DNA of 64,000 nucleotides, taken from positions 13,828,155 through 13,892,154 of the forward strand of contig NC_134033.1 in the NCBI RefSeq assembly GCF_964204645.1, read 5' to 3'. The notes beneath the pieces are model-generated. The model was given only the letters and a program-made list of their open reading frames with translations. It had not been told where the DNA came from and made no database searches. Shown one piece after another: positions 1 to 11,776 of the stretch. This DNA comes from Tubulanus polymorphus (taxonomy: Eukaryota > Nemertea > Palaeonemertea > Tubulaniformes > Tubulanidae). Position numbers and translations under genes: made by a program. Each line of letters opens with the position of its first letter. Position 1 is the first letter of the stretch.

Positions 1-2380
1 ATCGAAATCATGGTTTTTTTCTAATTTTCTGACGTAGAATATTGAATTTCTGTGACCATTTTACATTCAAACCCATTTAAACTTGCATTTTTTTGTATCT
101 GTAATATTTCATCTGGTTAAAAAGTAACTGCAGGGGAAGTGTCTCAGGCCTTATACCTGAAATTAGATTCTGACAGTCCACAGCAGACATAGATAGGCTT
201 TGTACCTGACAGAACCCCTCCCTCTTACCCTCCCCCAATGTTCCAGAAAGAAAATGATTCCGAAGCAATCTTAAGCCATAGTGTTAGTGGGTCATGTTGG
301 ATCAGTACTCAACAAAACAACCACAGTGTCTAAGAATTAGAAGGGCTGTCAAAGATAGTCTGAACACCAGATGATGTATGAACCTACAGGGTTCCGTTGT
401 TCGGGAACAACAGATAAATACTGACTAGAAAGATTGTTGAAAATGGATGTTTGTGTACACGATACTCATATACCAAAGGCTTGGAAGAGCTTGACGTAAG
501 GAAGGTAGCCTACTACAACGTAGATTTGCAATTCGATATAATCAGTCCACTCATTCGGTTAACTGCCTTCAACCACTGAATTAGTCTTGTCTAATTCGGT
601 TAATCGATGAAGAAAAATGTAGCCGTCTTTTGACATTTACAAACGAGCGCAACAGGGTCCCGCAATAATCAGCTGGTCTCGGAGGCTAATTTACTCGACT
701 ACACCTAGCTGCTCGGAGCATCGAGGTATGTTTGGGAAATAGTGAGCTCTGAAATATCAATAAATTCTCTATTACTCTACCTTATACTGTCGAGAAGCTG
801 TGTGTGCGGAGAGACTGGAGGTAGAGCGGTTCAACGACAACAACGACATTCATCACCGCAGACAGCCGAGGTATGATTCTCTCTTCTGATATTCACTGAT
901 AGAAATATTCTTCTGAAAACTGCTTGATAGAACAAGATCTTCAGGGGCCAGTTTTACGATTTGGCTTGGATTTAAGACCGTCTGGGGGCAGTTCTATAGT
1001 TTAGACTTAAAACCAAAAGTCGTCTTTAATCTTAAGACTGGTTTTAAGTTGTTAGATTGGCTTTAGAACTAGGATAGTCTTAGACTAGTCTTAAATCTAA
1101 GCTATGACTATGGAACTGGCCCCTAGCTAATCGTATGACTGAAGACCAGTCTTAAGTTATAAAGACCATTTTTGGATTCGGACCCTATGCGACTGAGGCC
1201 TGGTTCTTGTAGGGCTGTATTTAAGAATGCAAACTAAAAATTTATTTGGCTGAGGAGCCACAAATCAGTGTTCAGTGTAGCATCTATTGGTATTTCAGAA
1301 TTTCTTCTCTGCATCATGCATTCGCCAAGAATCTAAAGGGTCAAGTTCAATTTTGAGCTAGAATCCTCTTGAATGTACCTATAATCGAGGTTAGGCATAA
1401 TTATGTCCTTGATATCGATATGATAACTGATTGAGTTCAGGCCTGTAATCAAAGTAAGGACCTAGTTTTACTCACTGAGTTTTGTTCGTCGCAGGAAATG
1501 TCGCAATCCAAATATTTGAAATAAAGATTTCCTCGAAGCCCTCTTACTGAAACCAGTGAAATTCGAACCCTTTGGCAGTGTTCTCCATATGCTGGGATTT
1601 TAAATGGGCCGCATTCATTGTGAAGTGTTTTGTACCACATCGAGACTGCTGAAGAAGCAAGGCTTTCGATCACGCAAAAAATACTTAAGCTTAATTTTGG
1701 TGGAATCTTCTATTTTTCACATAAGCTCAAATGTATTTCCGAGCAAATATCAGCATTGATAACAATATTGACATCCGTTCTGGTAGGGGCAGCAGATATT
1801 TTATAAGGAGTGGCGGATTTTCAGAGGGAGGGATGGATGTAAAGATGAAAGAGGTGGCCGCCCTCCTGAAACCTGTTGCTGAGAACACTGCCTGGGAATT
1901 CTCTTGCTACCACAGACCGTGTTCTTAAACATATATGAATATCGGGATTCAGTTAGTGAAGATATCGTATCGTCGAGTATCGATGTCTGTCGCGTTCCGC
2001 GTCACGACATTTCGTCGATATTAAATTTCCAGTCGTCGGAAAGTATTGATTTATGTTTTGAGACGATCGCGGCTAATTTGACACTGACTACGATTTTCAT
2101 TAAAATTCACGGTCACGTATAGAGTTCGTGTTGACACGAGGACCCCTGTTCGACAGTATCGCATTCATTCTCTATCTGTAGCCTTTAATGACAGTCTTTG
2201 TTCGCGGCTCTAGCGCATCTGTGACAATATCCAGGGATAGGAGGAATGCCACCCTCGGATTTCTGCTTTTGTTTCTTTTAGTTTCTTAGAAGAAAAAATC
2301 AAGCTTTACTGTGTAGGTTTTTTTGCTGAATGAGGCGAACATGAGGCTATGCAGAAAGTAGTGTTAACTCCAGCCATCGC
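1..2380. other. Non-coding left flank
   Basis: I find no convincing coding exon here; all open frames are short and lack paired splice sites. The stretch holds one inverted-repeat element (about 942-1126) and otherwise unique AT-rich sequence. A CpG-containing segment around 780-870 ends in a plausible splice donor (GAG|GTATGA at about 870). It could be an untranslated first exon of the TBC1D24-type gene downstream, but this is only a guess from position and the donor. Confidence 0.5.
942..1126. mobile_element. MITE-like element with AGGGGCCAGTT ends
   Basis: The two ends are reverse complements: CAGGGGCCAGTT on the left and AACTGGCCCCT on the right. The interior is rich in repeated AGACTTAAAxC / GTTTTAAGTCT words, so it can fold into a hairpin. 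Related but decayed sequence appears near 27370-27470. There is no coding capacity. It is best read as a miniature inverted-repeat transposable element (MITE); the superfamily is not assigned. Confidence 0.6.
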
Positions 2381-2382
2381 TT

Positions 2383-3064
2383 GGGGTAACCCGTTAGATC
2401 AGCTGGTATTCACACTGTTCTAGGGGTAACCCGTTAGATCAGCTGGTATTCACACTGTTCTAGGGGTAACCCGTAAGATCAGCTGGTATTCACACTGTTC
2501 TTGGGGTAACCTGTAAGATCAGCTGGTATTCACACTGTTCTAGGGGTAACCCGTTAGATCAGCTGATATTCACACTGTTCTAGGGGTAACCCGTAAGATC
2601 AGCTGATATTCACACTGTTCTAGGGGTAACCCGTAAGATCAGCTGATATTCACACTGTTCTAGGGGTAACCCGTTAGATCAGCTGGTATTCACACTGTTC
2701 TAGGGGTAACCCGTAAGATCAGCTGATATTCACACTGTTCTAGGGGTAACCCGTAAGATCAGCTGGTATTCACACTGTTCTAGGGGTAACCCGTAAGATC
2801 AGCTGATATTCACACTGTTCTAGGGGTAACCCGTAAGATCAGCTGGTATTCACACTGTTCTAGGGGTAACCAGTAAGATCAGCTGGTATTCACACTGTTC
2901 TAGGGGTAACCCGTAAGATCAGCTGGTATTCACACTGTACTAGGGGTAACCCGTAAGATCAGCTGATATTCACACTGTTCTAGGGGTAACCCGTAAGATC
3001 AGCTGGTATTCACACTGTTCTAGGGGTAACCCGTAATATCAGCTGGTATTCACACTGTTCTAGG
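2383..3064. repeat. Minisatellite, 40-bp unit x about 17
   Basis: A 40-bp unit containing GATCAGCTGGTATTCAC, then ACTGTTCTAGGGGTAACCC, is repeated head to tail about 17 times. Variation is limited mostly to CCGTTAG/CCGTAAG and CTGGTA/CTGATA. Neighbouring units are almost identical, so the array was homogenised recently. It lies upstream of the first coding exon of the TBC1D24-type gene and has no open frame across it. Confidence 0.95.
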
Positions 3065-3489
3065 AATAACCCAAAGCCGGTATTCAGATTACAGCTTTCA
3101 GATAGTTGTCGAGTTGGTCATTAATTTCTACTCTATAAACTATGATTAATGAAAGCGAACTTGATTATTACGAAATATCCATAATGAACGACTCTCCTCG
3201 CTCTCTCCACTCTCTCCTCGCTTTCCCTGCTCTCGGGTCTAATCTGCAGCTGACTTGATTTGTGATGTATTTTTGATTGCTCAATCCCAACATCAAATTC
3301 ACAGCACTTCGTTATACGCTGTATAAAATGGCGTGGTTTTGATCATGAATTTGAATACATATCAGGTCCCAGTTTTCCACGGTTCCGGTTCATTTAGAAT
3401 TTCACTCAATTCAACTAATTGAAAGTGAATGAATTTCTAAAAACTGTGCAACCAACCGTGCTGTGAGGATAATGCTTCAAATCCCACAC

Positions 3490-3697
3490 TTAATCCTTTC
3501 AGTGCTGATTAACTAGGTAATAGGTACCCGCATGGCTGGGAATAAAAGCGCGGCGTATCGTTAGTTACAAATATTTCACTGCTGCCATCTTAAAAACTCA
3601 TCACTTACAACATTAATACACCGCGATGCGGTGAACTTGCGAAGTACGTCATCGATTTTTTCATCGCTCTGTGATGTAGACACCATGAAAGGGTTAA
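3490..3697. mobile_element. piggyBac-like MITE (TTAA target)
   Basis: The element is bounded by TTAA on both sides, with termini TTAATCCTTTCAGTGC and ATGAAAGGGTTAA. TTAA duplication with CCCTTT/AAAGGG ends is the signature of piggyBac-superfamily elements. The related copy at 49039-49327 has better preserved ends. The copy is about 208 bp and non-coding. A fragment with the same right end and adjoining sequence recurs near 4435-4486. Confidence 0.6.
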
Positions 3698-3977
3698 TGA
3701 AGAATAGAGTCGATAGTTAAAAGTCAGGGATAAAGCGAGTCAAATAAAAGCGTCAATCCTGATAATGATTAAGATCACGTAGATTGCGGAGTACTAAATG
3801 AACCGTCCCTGAATCGATAACGTTTTTTATGATGTCTCCTATATACGTATAGAAACACTTAGGCCTATGTTTTACTGATATCTGAACTGTTTAATTTCGA
3901 ACATTTTCACTTGTCCGTATATTTTCAGATCCGTTCACGCTCGAAAAATTGGCGCATTTCCGTAGCGACGACCAACA

Positions 3978-6900
3978 ATGAACGGCGAAATGTTGTTACA
4001 TCATCGCGACCTGTTCACGGAACACGTCGACCACAATTTCATTCCGACTCCGGCTCCGACGTCGTCGGCTGCGTCGCTCGCCACCGACACGGAGCTGAAC
4101 GCGATGCTCGCGGCGGGCGATCATAAAAAGTTGAAGTTGTTCCTGCGCGATCAGGCGTGGCCCGTTAATCACGATATTCGTAAAGTTCTCTGGTCGACGT
4201 TGTGTAAACATTGCTATAAAGATTCCGGCAGTATTTATCAAGAGATGTTGGACTCGTTGTTCGGACACGGTAAGTTTTATCTCCTCGTGGTTCATAGTTT
4301 GTAACAGGGTCCTGGCTAAACAAAATTTTACCTTGTTTCTCCTAATTGGCCGGGTCGTTTTGTAAATTGCGATGAAATTTGTGATTGTAAATTTGTAAAA
4401 GCACCGAATAACTGGTTTACCGAGATAAAGATTGTGATGTAGACGCCCTGAGAGGGTTAATGAAAAATAGGGTTGATAGTTAATCACACCGTTTTGACTA
4501 TATCCTGATAGATAGTCAACTTCGTGGTTCATAGTTTTTAACAGGGTCCTGATTTAGCAGGAGTCTGCTATAATTGTGATATCAAAGTGATGCAGGTGCT
4601 TCCTTGAAATTTTAGATTTCTTCCTTGAAAACTCCTTATATCCTGGAATGACTGATCTGTAGGGACCCTGTAGTTTCTCAAAGAAACTACAGAAACAAAG
4701 ACTTTGCATCACTCTGGAAAAACCTACTCGGAAGTTAGGCCTATTTTGTACATGTATCGATGTATGGATCTTATTTCGTTGTAGGTCACGACGACAGCCA
4801 CCAGGTGTCGCTACCGTCATTCGTCGACCCGTCGTTCATGTGTCACTATCACTTGAACAACCGAGGCGTTCACGTCGTCAAGAAAATCATCTGCATCATC
4901 GGTCAAACGAATCCCGATATCACGTTCAGTCCGTCGTTGTTCGCCACGGCCAGTTTATTCCTGCACTATATGTCGGACGAGGACTGCTTCAACTGCGTAT
5001 ACGGACTCGTGCGCAATACCAAAGGCGATTTCCTGACGCAGACGAAATTATCGTACGAAGCGTCCGCGTTAGTCTTACGTGATTTAGCTAAAAAATACGC
5101 CGTAAGTTTTCACTAAAAATCGACGGGAAACGTTGGACTCGTTGAGATGAATTTTGATGATCTGATATTTTATGGAAATTTCGATAATTTCAGCGTTCCA
5201 CATATTCTTATATTTGTAAACAAACGAATGAATCGGATCAACCTCCGTGGACTCACTGGATGTGGTGGATTCTCAGAGACTTACCATTCGCTTATCTGGT
5301 AAGTTACACTTATCTTATTGTCATTGATGCCCAGTTCCGCAGTTATGTTAACTTGCCTCTCAATCCAGTTCCACTGTTGTGCCAGTTTGAATGGACTCTG
5401 GATCCAGTTCCACTTGCGTTTAATTATTTGTCTAGTTCCACAGTTGTGTGGGTTTAATATGAATCCAGTAGTTCCACAGTTGGGTGGATTTGAATATGAA
5501 GCAAAAACCTAAAATCACAATTAAAACTGCTACTGTCTGCATCGACGGTCGGGAATGGCGTGTTGTTACCCTGGCGAGTGAGTATAGTTGTTATCTATGT
5601 TGTATTTCTAGGTTCGTATTATGGATTGTTACCTGTTCGAAGGAATGAAAGTATTTTATCGGATCGCGTTGGCCATTCTTATATTATACAACAAACATGT
5701 GGGTAAGTTCGCACCAGGAGAACGGCTCCGGTTTGCTGACACCCGGAGCAGTCCCTGAAAGTAATATCCCCAATCCTGGCAATCCTGTGTCCCTGGTTGG
5801 TCGGAACCCGTTGATAAGTTTACGACATAATTGTCACGGAGTTAGGCCCCTGGGCACTCGTTTTGTAGACTGGTATTAATTTCAACCTGGGGACGAAACT
5901 CCATAATTCATTTTCAATCGAGTTAAAGCCCCGGTTTAGGATGATACCACTATATAAAACCAGCCCCCTGGTTTTGAGCTGCTTAGAATTTAAAAACGAA
6001 GTATTTGCCGGTTTATGTAAATTTTCTGGATGAAATTTCACGCATGGTTCATGAGTGATCAATAAAACTAGTTTAAAAGTGCACATATTTTTAGGCAAAC
6101 GACATATAACTGAACATCCTCTCACTCGTCATTATTTTAGAATTTTTCAAGCACTATGTATGTATGCTTTTAGGCTATTAGCTTGCATGACGCACGCATT
6201 ATATCTATATATACCCGGTACTAATATTTTTTTTCATTTTTACTGTAAAACACCATTTGAATAGGTTTTAAAACATCTTTGCTTCAAATCTACGTAACTT
6301 TCTCTTTTTTCACGTTTAAGAAAAGTTTCTTTCAAACGGGGTATCGGTACTGCTACCGTGGCAAGTGAGGATTGGCAAGGTTCACTAGTAGTTACTCGGT
6401 CTTTCACGCTTCAATTCCGTCAACGTTTCTTATTTGAAATTGGATGAACTTTTTCTCTTTTGGGAATCAATCGTCGATGAAAACTATACTAAATACGGAC
6501 AGGAATAGTCGGGGGAAAAGCAAGTAAAAAAGTGACCACCCTGAAAGTGCTTACTTTTGCGTCGGCCTTCCTGCTATGAACACTGATATTGAACTAATCT
6601 GAACTACTACTTAAAACGGACTGTTAGTCATGCCATCTGGTGGTGTACCAGTACCCTATCTCTCTCGTTGCCCGTAGGTGTTGGTTAACGGTCTCACGGT
6701 CCGCGTAGGTTTCACTATTTTCATTAACGCTCTCACAAAGCTTGCACGCTCGGACATTTTTTTAGGTAAACATCGTCGTCGGAGGCGTGTTTTATCACCT
6801 CTGATATCGTGCGTTGCATTTCCAGTGAAACAGTCTCCGCAGCGTAAACCGACCCTCGGCATTAGCTCGTCGATCAGCCAGTTCTGCGAAGAGATTCCTG

Positions 6901-9900
6901 TCACCAGGGAAAAATTGTTCAAGGTATTATACAAATTCGATTCATTCCGTTGATCTCAAAATTGTGTTTGATAAGTTTGAATCTTTTATCAAAACTTGCG
7001 GAAAGATTTTTGATATCGAAAAAAAATGTTGCCCTCGGACTGGATTTGAACCAGCGACCTAAGGAAGTCAGCTATGGCGATGCCTCTACAGTCCTCCGCT
7101 CTACCAACTGAGCTACCGAGGGCAGATATTATAATTGTAACGTCTTGAGACTAAGTATTTTACTGTCTCTGATGCCAGGTGTGGGTAATGGAGTCATTGG
7201 ATTCACCTGTTAGAAAAAAAAACATCCTGACAATAATTGATACAAATCGTATTTCCTATTTCAACAGGTTGCGTTTCGAAATCTTCGCGGCTTCACGAAA
7301 AAAGAAATCCACAAACTACAAGTCAAAAATGAGATGTACTTGAACAGCGTGCGCCACCTGCAGGTGCCTCATTTAACTAAATCGGCGTCGTGCGAATCGC
7401 TCGATTTGAAAGTTTCGAAATCGGCCAGCGAAATAAACGATGTGCACTCAGTTTGCGTACCTAGCGGTTCACTGTTGTCTCACGATCAGGTCAGTTAGTC
7501 TGCTACATATAGAGGGCGTTAGTTGTCGGACAGATTTATAGTAGACTCCTTCTAACTCGAATCAATTTGCTCCAATTTACTCACATTTGTATAAACTATA
7601 TCTGTGAATTCGAACCTGATAGGTCTAAAAAAACAAACGATAAAATTTCTGCTTAAAACTAAATCTTGCGATGTTTTCCGATTCTGTACACTTCGCTGCG
7701 TTGCAGTTCGCCAGCTGTCCTCGTTCGAGGTCAAGGTCGCTCGGCGTCATCGCCCTGGCAGACGTTAAATCTGCCATATTGACGTTACAAGATGTAAGTT
7801 CTTCGATGTCTGGTATAATTTCAATGTCTCCAGAAATACGTAGGACCTCGTTTTTAGTTTTACTGCCTTGAAATGATTTCAACGCCCAAGCGTCTGCCTC
7901 CAGATCGGTTGTATTATTAAATGTTAGAGCGGATTTTTCTTCCAGGCTTCTACGCATGGTGCATCTTATAATTTTCCTAAATTCAATTGAATTTTATGTT
8001 AGCCCTTAACTTTTTTCGCGAGAAAAATGCATGTAAGAATAATAGGTAAATAGCTCTATGTATTTAGGTGTTTAAAAGGTTGTTCAATAACCTGAAATAT
8101 TGCCGCCTGAACTAGCTTGTTAGCCCGAGGTAAAGGCTTGAATTTTGTTATTAGAAGTTTAACCTTCTTGTCGTTCGTTTGGCCGCATGTACTGGGCATG
8201 TAGATTTGACCTAGTTTTTAGTTGAGTTTCCAAATTCTGCTGTAGTCGAGCCATTAACTGTATATTATAAAACGAATTGAAATTGGTAATTTTTTGTAAT
8301 GGGTTGATTCTGAATGTGCATAAGATGAATTACGCGGAATCTGAATAGAAAATTGAATCTGTAATAGTTTTTGAATTGGCGTTACAGTGGCAGATGTTAT
8401 GGCAGTGGGTACCGACTAGGATGACGGTTTATCAGCCGACGTTACTGTACACGACCCAGGAACACGGAACAAGCATTAAAACACTGTACAGTCGATGTGA
8501 AGAATCGGAACCTATCATTATTATAATACAAACTTCAAACGGAGAGGTAACTTATTTCATTCAGTCGTTTTTACTCTTTCAGCACTGCAGTGCGGTGTAT
8601 AAATCGTGATAGACTTTGCTAGTACACTGCACTGTGGTGTATTGATGTACTTAATTGTCTCATTCAGTCATTTTAACCCTTTCAGTGCATCCTCACTGCA
8701 GTGCGGTGTATAAATCATGATGGACTTTGCTAGTACACTGCACTGTGGTGTATTGATGTACTTAATTGTCTCATTCAGTCATTTTAACCCTTCCAGTGTA
8801 TCCGCACTGCAGTGCGGTGTATAAATTGTGATGGACTTTGCTAGTCCACCTCATTGCGGTGTGTTGATGTACTAATGCAGCTATCAATGTGAACTCTGAC
8901 CCCCCCCTAGTTCAGACATTCGACTCCAATTCGACACATACCATAAATCTTTCCGCTCAGGTTTCGACAGATTATCACTATTACCATAGATGACATTAGT
9001 CAGGTTTTCGTCACTTTTATAGAATAACCTCGTCAGGGCTTCGACAGCTTTCCACTAGACAGATTTCCTTAAGAAATACAATACGCCAGGTATTCGACAC
9101 AATGTAGCATGTTTATTAATTTCATTTCTTTTATTAAAACTATAAAATCTTAACAAAACTTAACTCATTTTATAAGCCTTTTGAAACAGCAGTGACATGC
9201 TGCAGACATGATAGATGAAGCAACGTCATGTTTCTTCCAAGATCAAACTTCATTGTAAAAGAAATACCAGATTGAAGTGATAAATAATGCTAAGCTAACA
9301 ATTAAATGTGACAACTTCTGTGAGAATTTCCCACGATATAGAGGCTCTGGCGACCTGACGTTTTAGTGAAGCGACATATCCGATCGGGAGCGTAACAACG
9401 GAAGGTAAACTGACTATATGTCCCGTATGTTCAAACCGCATATCAAACCGCTTTTCGTCAGACTTTCGAAGTAGGTTTAGATTGGAATCCGCCAGACATT
9501 CGATGCTCAATGAATACATAATCGTCACGCATTCGATAGAGATACGACACCCATTTCTTTTGGGTTCGCCAGAGATTCGTTAATTACTAAAAAAGTCTTC
9601 GTTCAGGATCCACCAATTTTCACGTCGAAATCCTGGCGATGGATGAACTAGGGGGGGTCAGGGTTCACATTGATAGCTGCATAAGTCTGTCACTTGTCTG
9701 TAAAAACCGTTCTTATTTCTATCTTCAATGAATTAAAAATTTTGCTTTTTTTTTCCTTCAGAAATTCGGTGCATATTTATCGATGTCGTTGTCGTGTCGA
9801 CGTAAACGCGACAAGCTGTCGTTTTTCGGCACGGGTGAAACGTTTCTGTTCTCGTTCCAACCGCGACTCGTTAAATACGACTGGGTCGGCGTCGGATGCA

Positions 9901-10557
9901 AACAGGACGTCACCGCCAAACAGAACTTGTTCATAGCCGGCGATCATAACGTGCTGATGATCGGTGGAGGGTAAGTCAGCGTTTGCTTGTTTCATCGGAA
10001 CACCTCACTCCGAGTCAGAGAATCTTACAAACCTTCTCTCAGGCCTGATTTTTAATTACTTTGAGTACGGATTGTTTACAGAAAAGAAATGGGAGGGCAA
10101 AGGGAATGAAATAGTATTTTCCACGTAAATCCATGGAAGGACTTCAAAATAAATACGTGTAAAAATTGTGATGAATATTGATATTGATATTGACTCCCAG
10201 CTTTCGAGCTCACAACATTTCTATCCCAGTCATCACCTGATTCTGGAGAGCGCTTTTTGTGATAGTTCTACCGTTTACAAGGGAAAAATTCCGAATCCTT
10301 AGTTTGTTTTTTAGAAAAACTTCTTTCTTTAATGCTCAACTCCGTATTCAATAATATTGATGATGAATATTTGCAGAATATCGCATTCAAACGAGTGACT
10401 TGTCTATTTTCTATTTTGCAGTGATGGTGTCGCTATCCGACTGGATGAAGAATTACGACACGGCGAATCGGACACTAGCGCCACCTTTAATAACGAACCG
10501 TTGTGCTCGAGTACACAGTTTCTATGTTCGACTGTTGAAGTTTTTGGTTTACAATGA
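3978..10557 (+). CDS. TBC1D24: TBC1D24-like TBC/TLDc domain protein
   Basis: Nine coding exons: 3978-4269, 4785-5101, 5194-5298, 5612-5702, 6826-6923, 7268-7489, 8388-8546, 9762-9970, 10422-10557. All phases join, giving about 542 aa, close to the usual length of TBC1D24 (Skywalker in flies). The N-terminal half is a TBC domain (LPSFVD, LNNRG, FEGMKVFYRIALAIL). The C-terminal half is a TLDc domain (KFGAYLS, FFGTGETFLF, MIGGGDG, and a closing VEVFG). In the family this protein regulates synaptic vesicle and endosomal traffic through Rab/ARF6 and phosphoinositide binding, and the TLDc domain gives oxidation resistance. The start is the first ATG after a good acceptor at 3929, so at least one untranslated exon lies upstream. 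Introns carry a tRNA gene and several transposons. Confidence 0.93.
4284..4680. mobile_element. hAT-like MITE cluster, CAGGGTCC family
   Basis: This cluster lies in intron 1 of the TBC1D24-type gene. Two left ends (CAGGGTCCTG at 4305 and 4542) are each preceded by almost the same flank, CGTGGTTCATAGTTT. One right end (GTAGGGACCCTG) closes at 4670. The segment 4316-4400 also contains part of a second family (CCTTGTTTCTCCTAATTGG). Other copies of the CAGGGTCC family are at 11470-11776, 52112-52498 and 58604-59067. There is no coding content. Confidence 0.6.
5330..5490. repeat. Interspersed CCAGTTCCAC repeats in intron
   Basis: Within an intron of the TBC1D24-type gene the word CCAGTTCCAC, or a one-base variant, recurs five times over about 150 bp with irregular spacing. 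The same word forms the ends of hairpin-type elements at 53885-53998 and near 62018-62080. This looks like a degraded nest of one MITE family rather than a regular tandem repeat. Confidence 0.55.
7031..7122 (-). tRNA. tRNA-Tyr (GTA) with intron
   Basis: Read on the minus strand, a 7-bp acceptor stem (CCCTCGG with CCGAGGG) encloses a canonical D arm (TAGCTCAGTTGGTAGAGC), the loop CTGTAGA with anticodon GTA, an intron of about 19-20 nt just 3' of the anticodon, and a T arm with GGTTCAAATCC. Eukaryotic tRNA-Tyr genes typically carry an intron at this point. A run of T follows (7020-7027 on the plus strand), a good Pol III terminator. The gene is antisense inside an intron of the TBC1D24-type gene. 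The base after the acceptor stem (discriminator) reads C, where eukaryotic tRNA-Tyr normally has A. Confidence 0.92.
8567..8870. repeat. Tandem triplication of a piggyBac-MITE end
   Basis: Three consecutive units of roughly 110 bp each contain CACTGCAGTGCGGTGTATAA, GACTTTGCTAGT and a CACTGTGGTGTATTGATGT-type box. The second and third are preceded by TTTTAACCCTT, the same end as the TTAA element at 49039-49327. The array therefore looks like tandem copies of one half of that MITE. It lies in an intron of the TBC1D24-type gene. Confidence 0.7.
8875..9682. mobile_element. 808-bp inverted-repeat DNA transposon
   Basis: The ends match as inverted repeats over about 35-40 bp: ATGCAGCTATCAATGTGAAC, then a CT(G)ACCCCCC run and CTAGTTCA on the left, with the reverse complement on the right. 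Inside each end, short ATTCGA/TTCGACA words recur many times (CAGACATTCGA, CAGGGCTTCGACAG, CGCCAGACATTCG, CGCCAGAGATTCG and others). Subterminal repeats of this kind are typical binding sites for a transposase. No coding frame of note is present, so the element would be non-autonomous. It lies in the intron before the main TLDc exon. Confidence 0.75.
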
Positions 10558-10645
10558 ACTCGCATAAAATAATCTTCAAAGTGCTTTTGTTCCAATGTGT
10601 GGTGCGGCTTTACTTAATGTATAACAAATGTCAGTCTTATTTATA

Positions 10646-11058
10646 GACAGTCAGTAACCGAACTGTGGTTGAGTCAGTAACTGGACTGTGGTTTAGTCAG
10701 TAACCGGACTGTGGTTTAGTCAGTATCTGGACTACAGTTTACAAGTAGTCAGTAACCGAACGGTGGTTTAGTCAGTAACTGGACTGTGGTTTAGTCAGTA
10801 ACTGGACTGTGGTTTAGTCAGTAACTGGACTGTGGTTTAGTCAGTAACCAGGCTGTGGTTTAGTCAGTAACTGGACTGTGGTTTAGTCAGTAACCGGACT
10901 GTGGTTTAGACAGTAACCAGGCTGTGGTTTAGTCAGTAACTGGACTGTGGTTTAGTCAGTAACCGGACTGTGGTTTAGTCAGTATCTGGACTACAGTTTA
11001 CAAGTAGTCAGTAACCAAACTGTGGTTTAGTCAGTAACCAGGCTGTGGTTTAGTCCGG
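10646..11058. repeat. Minisatellite, 23-bp unit x about 18
   Basis: The unit AGTCAGTAACTGGACTGTGG plus TTT is repeated head to tail about 18 times, starting roughly 90 bp after the stop codon of the TBC1D24-type gene. Variants CCGGACTG, CCAGGCTG and CTGGACTACAG recur in a higher-order pattern, as if blocks of several units were duplicated together. The array probably lies in the 3' untranslated region. Confidence 0.93.
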
Positions 11059-11469
11059 ACTATAGGCCCTACTGAAATAATGTTGAACAAATCTTAAAGG
11101 TCCAAAAATAAGGTCCAATCCAAAAAGTTCCAACATAATACTGTACATAAAATTAAATTATATTGGAATTGATGTGAAAAGTCAATCCCTCACTTGCCAG
11201 TGCTTGCACATGAGAGTGATATTTTTTGTTACACGTATGTCTGTATGTTATACTCTTGTTGATGTATATATGTTATGTTAGCAATGCAGTTCTGTGCCGG
11301 TCTATTCCAAATATGGGCATAGATCTTTTACAAAAAGAAGTTTGTGGAAACATCTTTGAAGCCGGTTGCCGTATCAGTGAAGTAGACTCGGTGGCAAGAA
11401 GAGCAGCGCAATCTACCCTGCTTACTCCAGAACAGTGTTACCAGAATTTTTGATCTGATCCAGATATTA

Positions 11470-11776
11470 CAGGGTCCCTACAACTCCTTAATACCTTAAG
11501 AACTCCTTAAGAATGGAAAATGCTTTCAAATGTGCTTGAAACTCCTTTTATTCGACTAAATCAGTTAAGACCAGGATTTGTCGCCCAGTTAGGTGGTTAC
11601 CGAATTAAGATAGGAATTCGCTTATAAAACCACGGAATTAATGGTTTACCGAGATAAACAGTATCAATCTAGGAGGAGTCTATTGTTATTGGGATGCAGA
11701 CACACTTCCTCGAAATTTGAAATTTTTTCCTATGAAACTGCTTATATCCAGAAATGACTGAACTGTGGGGACCCTG
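11470..11776. mobile_element. hAT-like MITE, CAGGGTCC family
   Basis: The ends are CAGGGTCCCTAC on the left and GTGGGGACCCTG on the right, so the terminal inverted repeat is about 12 bp. The interior contains ACTCCTTAA/ACTCCTTTT boxes that also occur in the sister copies. CAGGG-type ends suggest the hAT superfamily. The expected 8-bp target duplication is imperfect here, so the superfamily call is tentative. It sits in the presumed 3' untranslated region of the TBC1D24-type gene. Confidence 0.65.

Noticed and set aside
2383-3064. CRISPR-like regular repeats
   Set aside because: Units are contiguous with no unique spacers, and the window is eukaryotic; it is a minisatellite.
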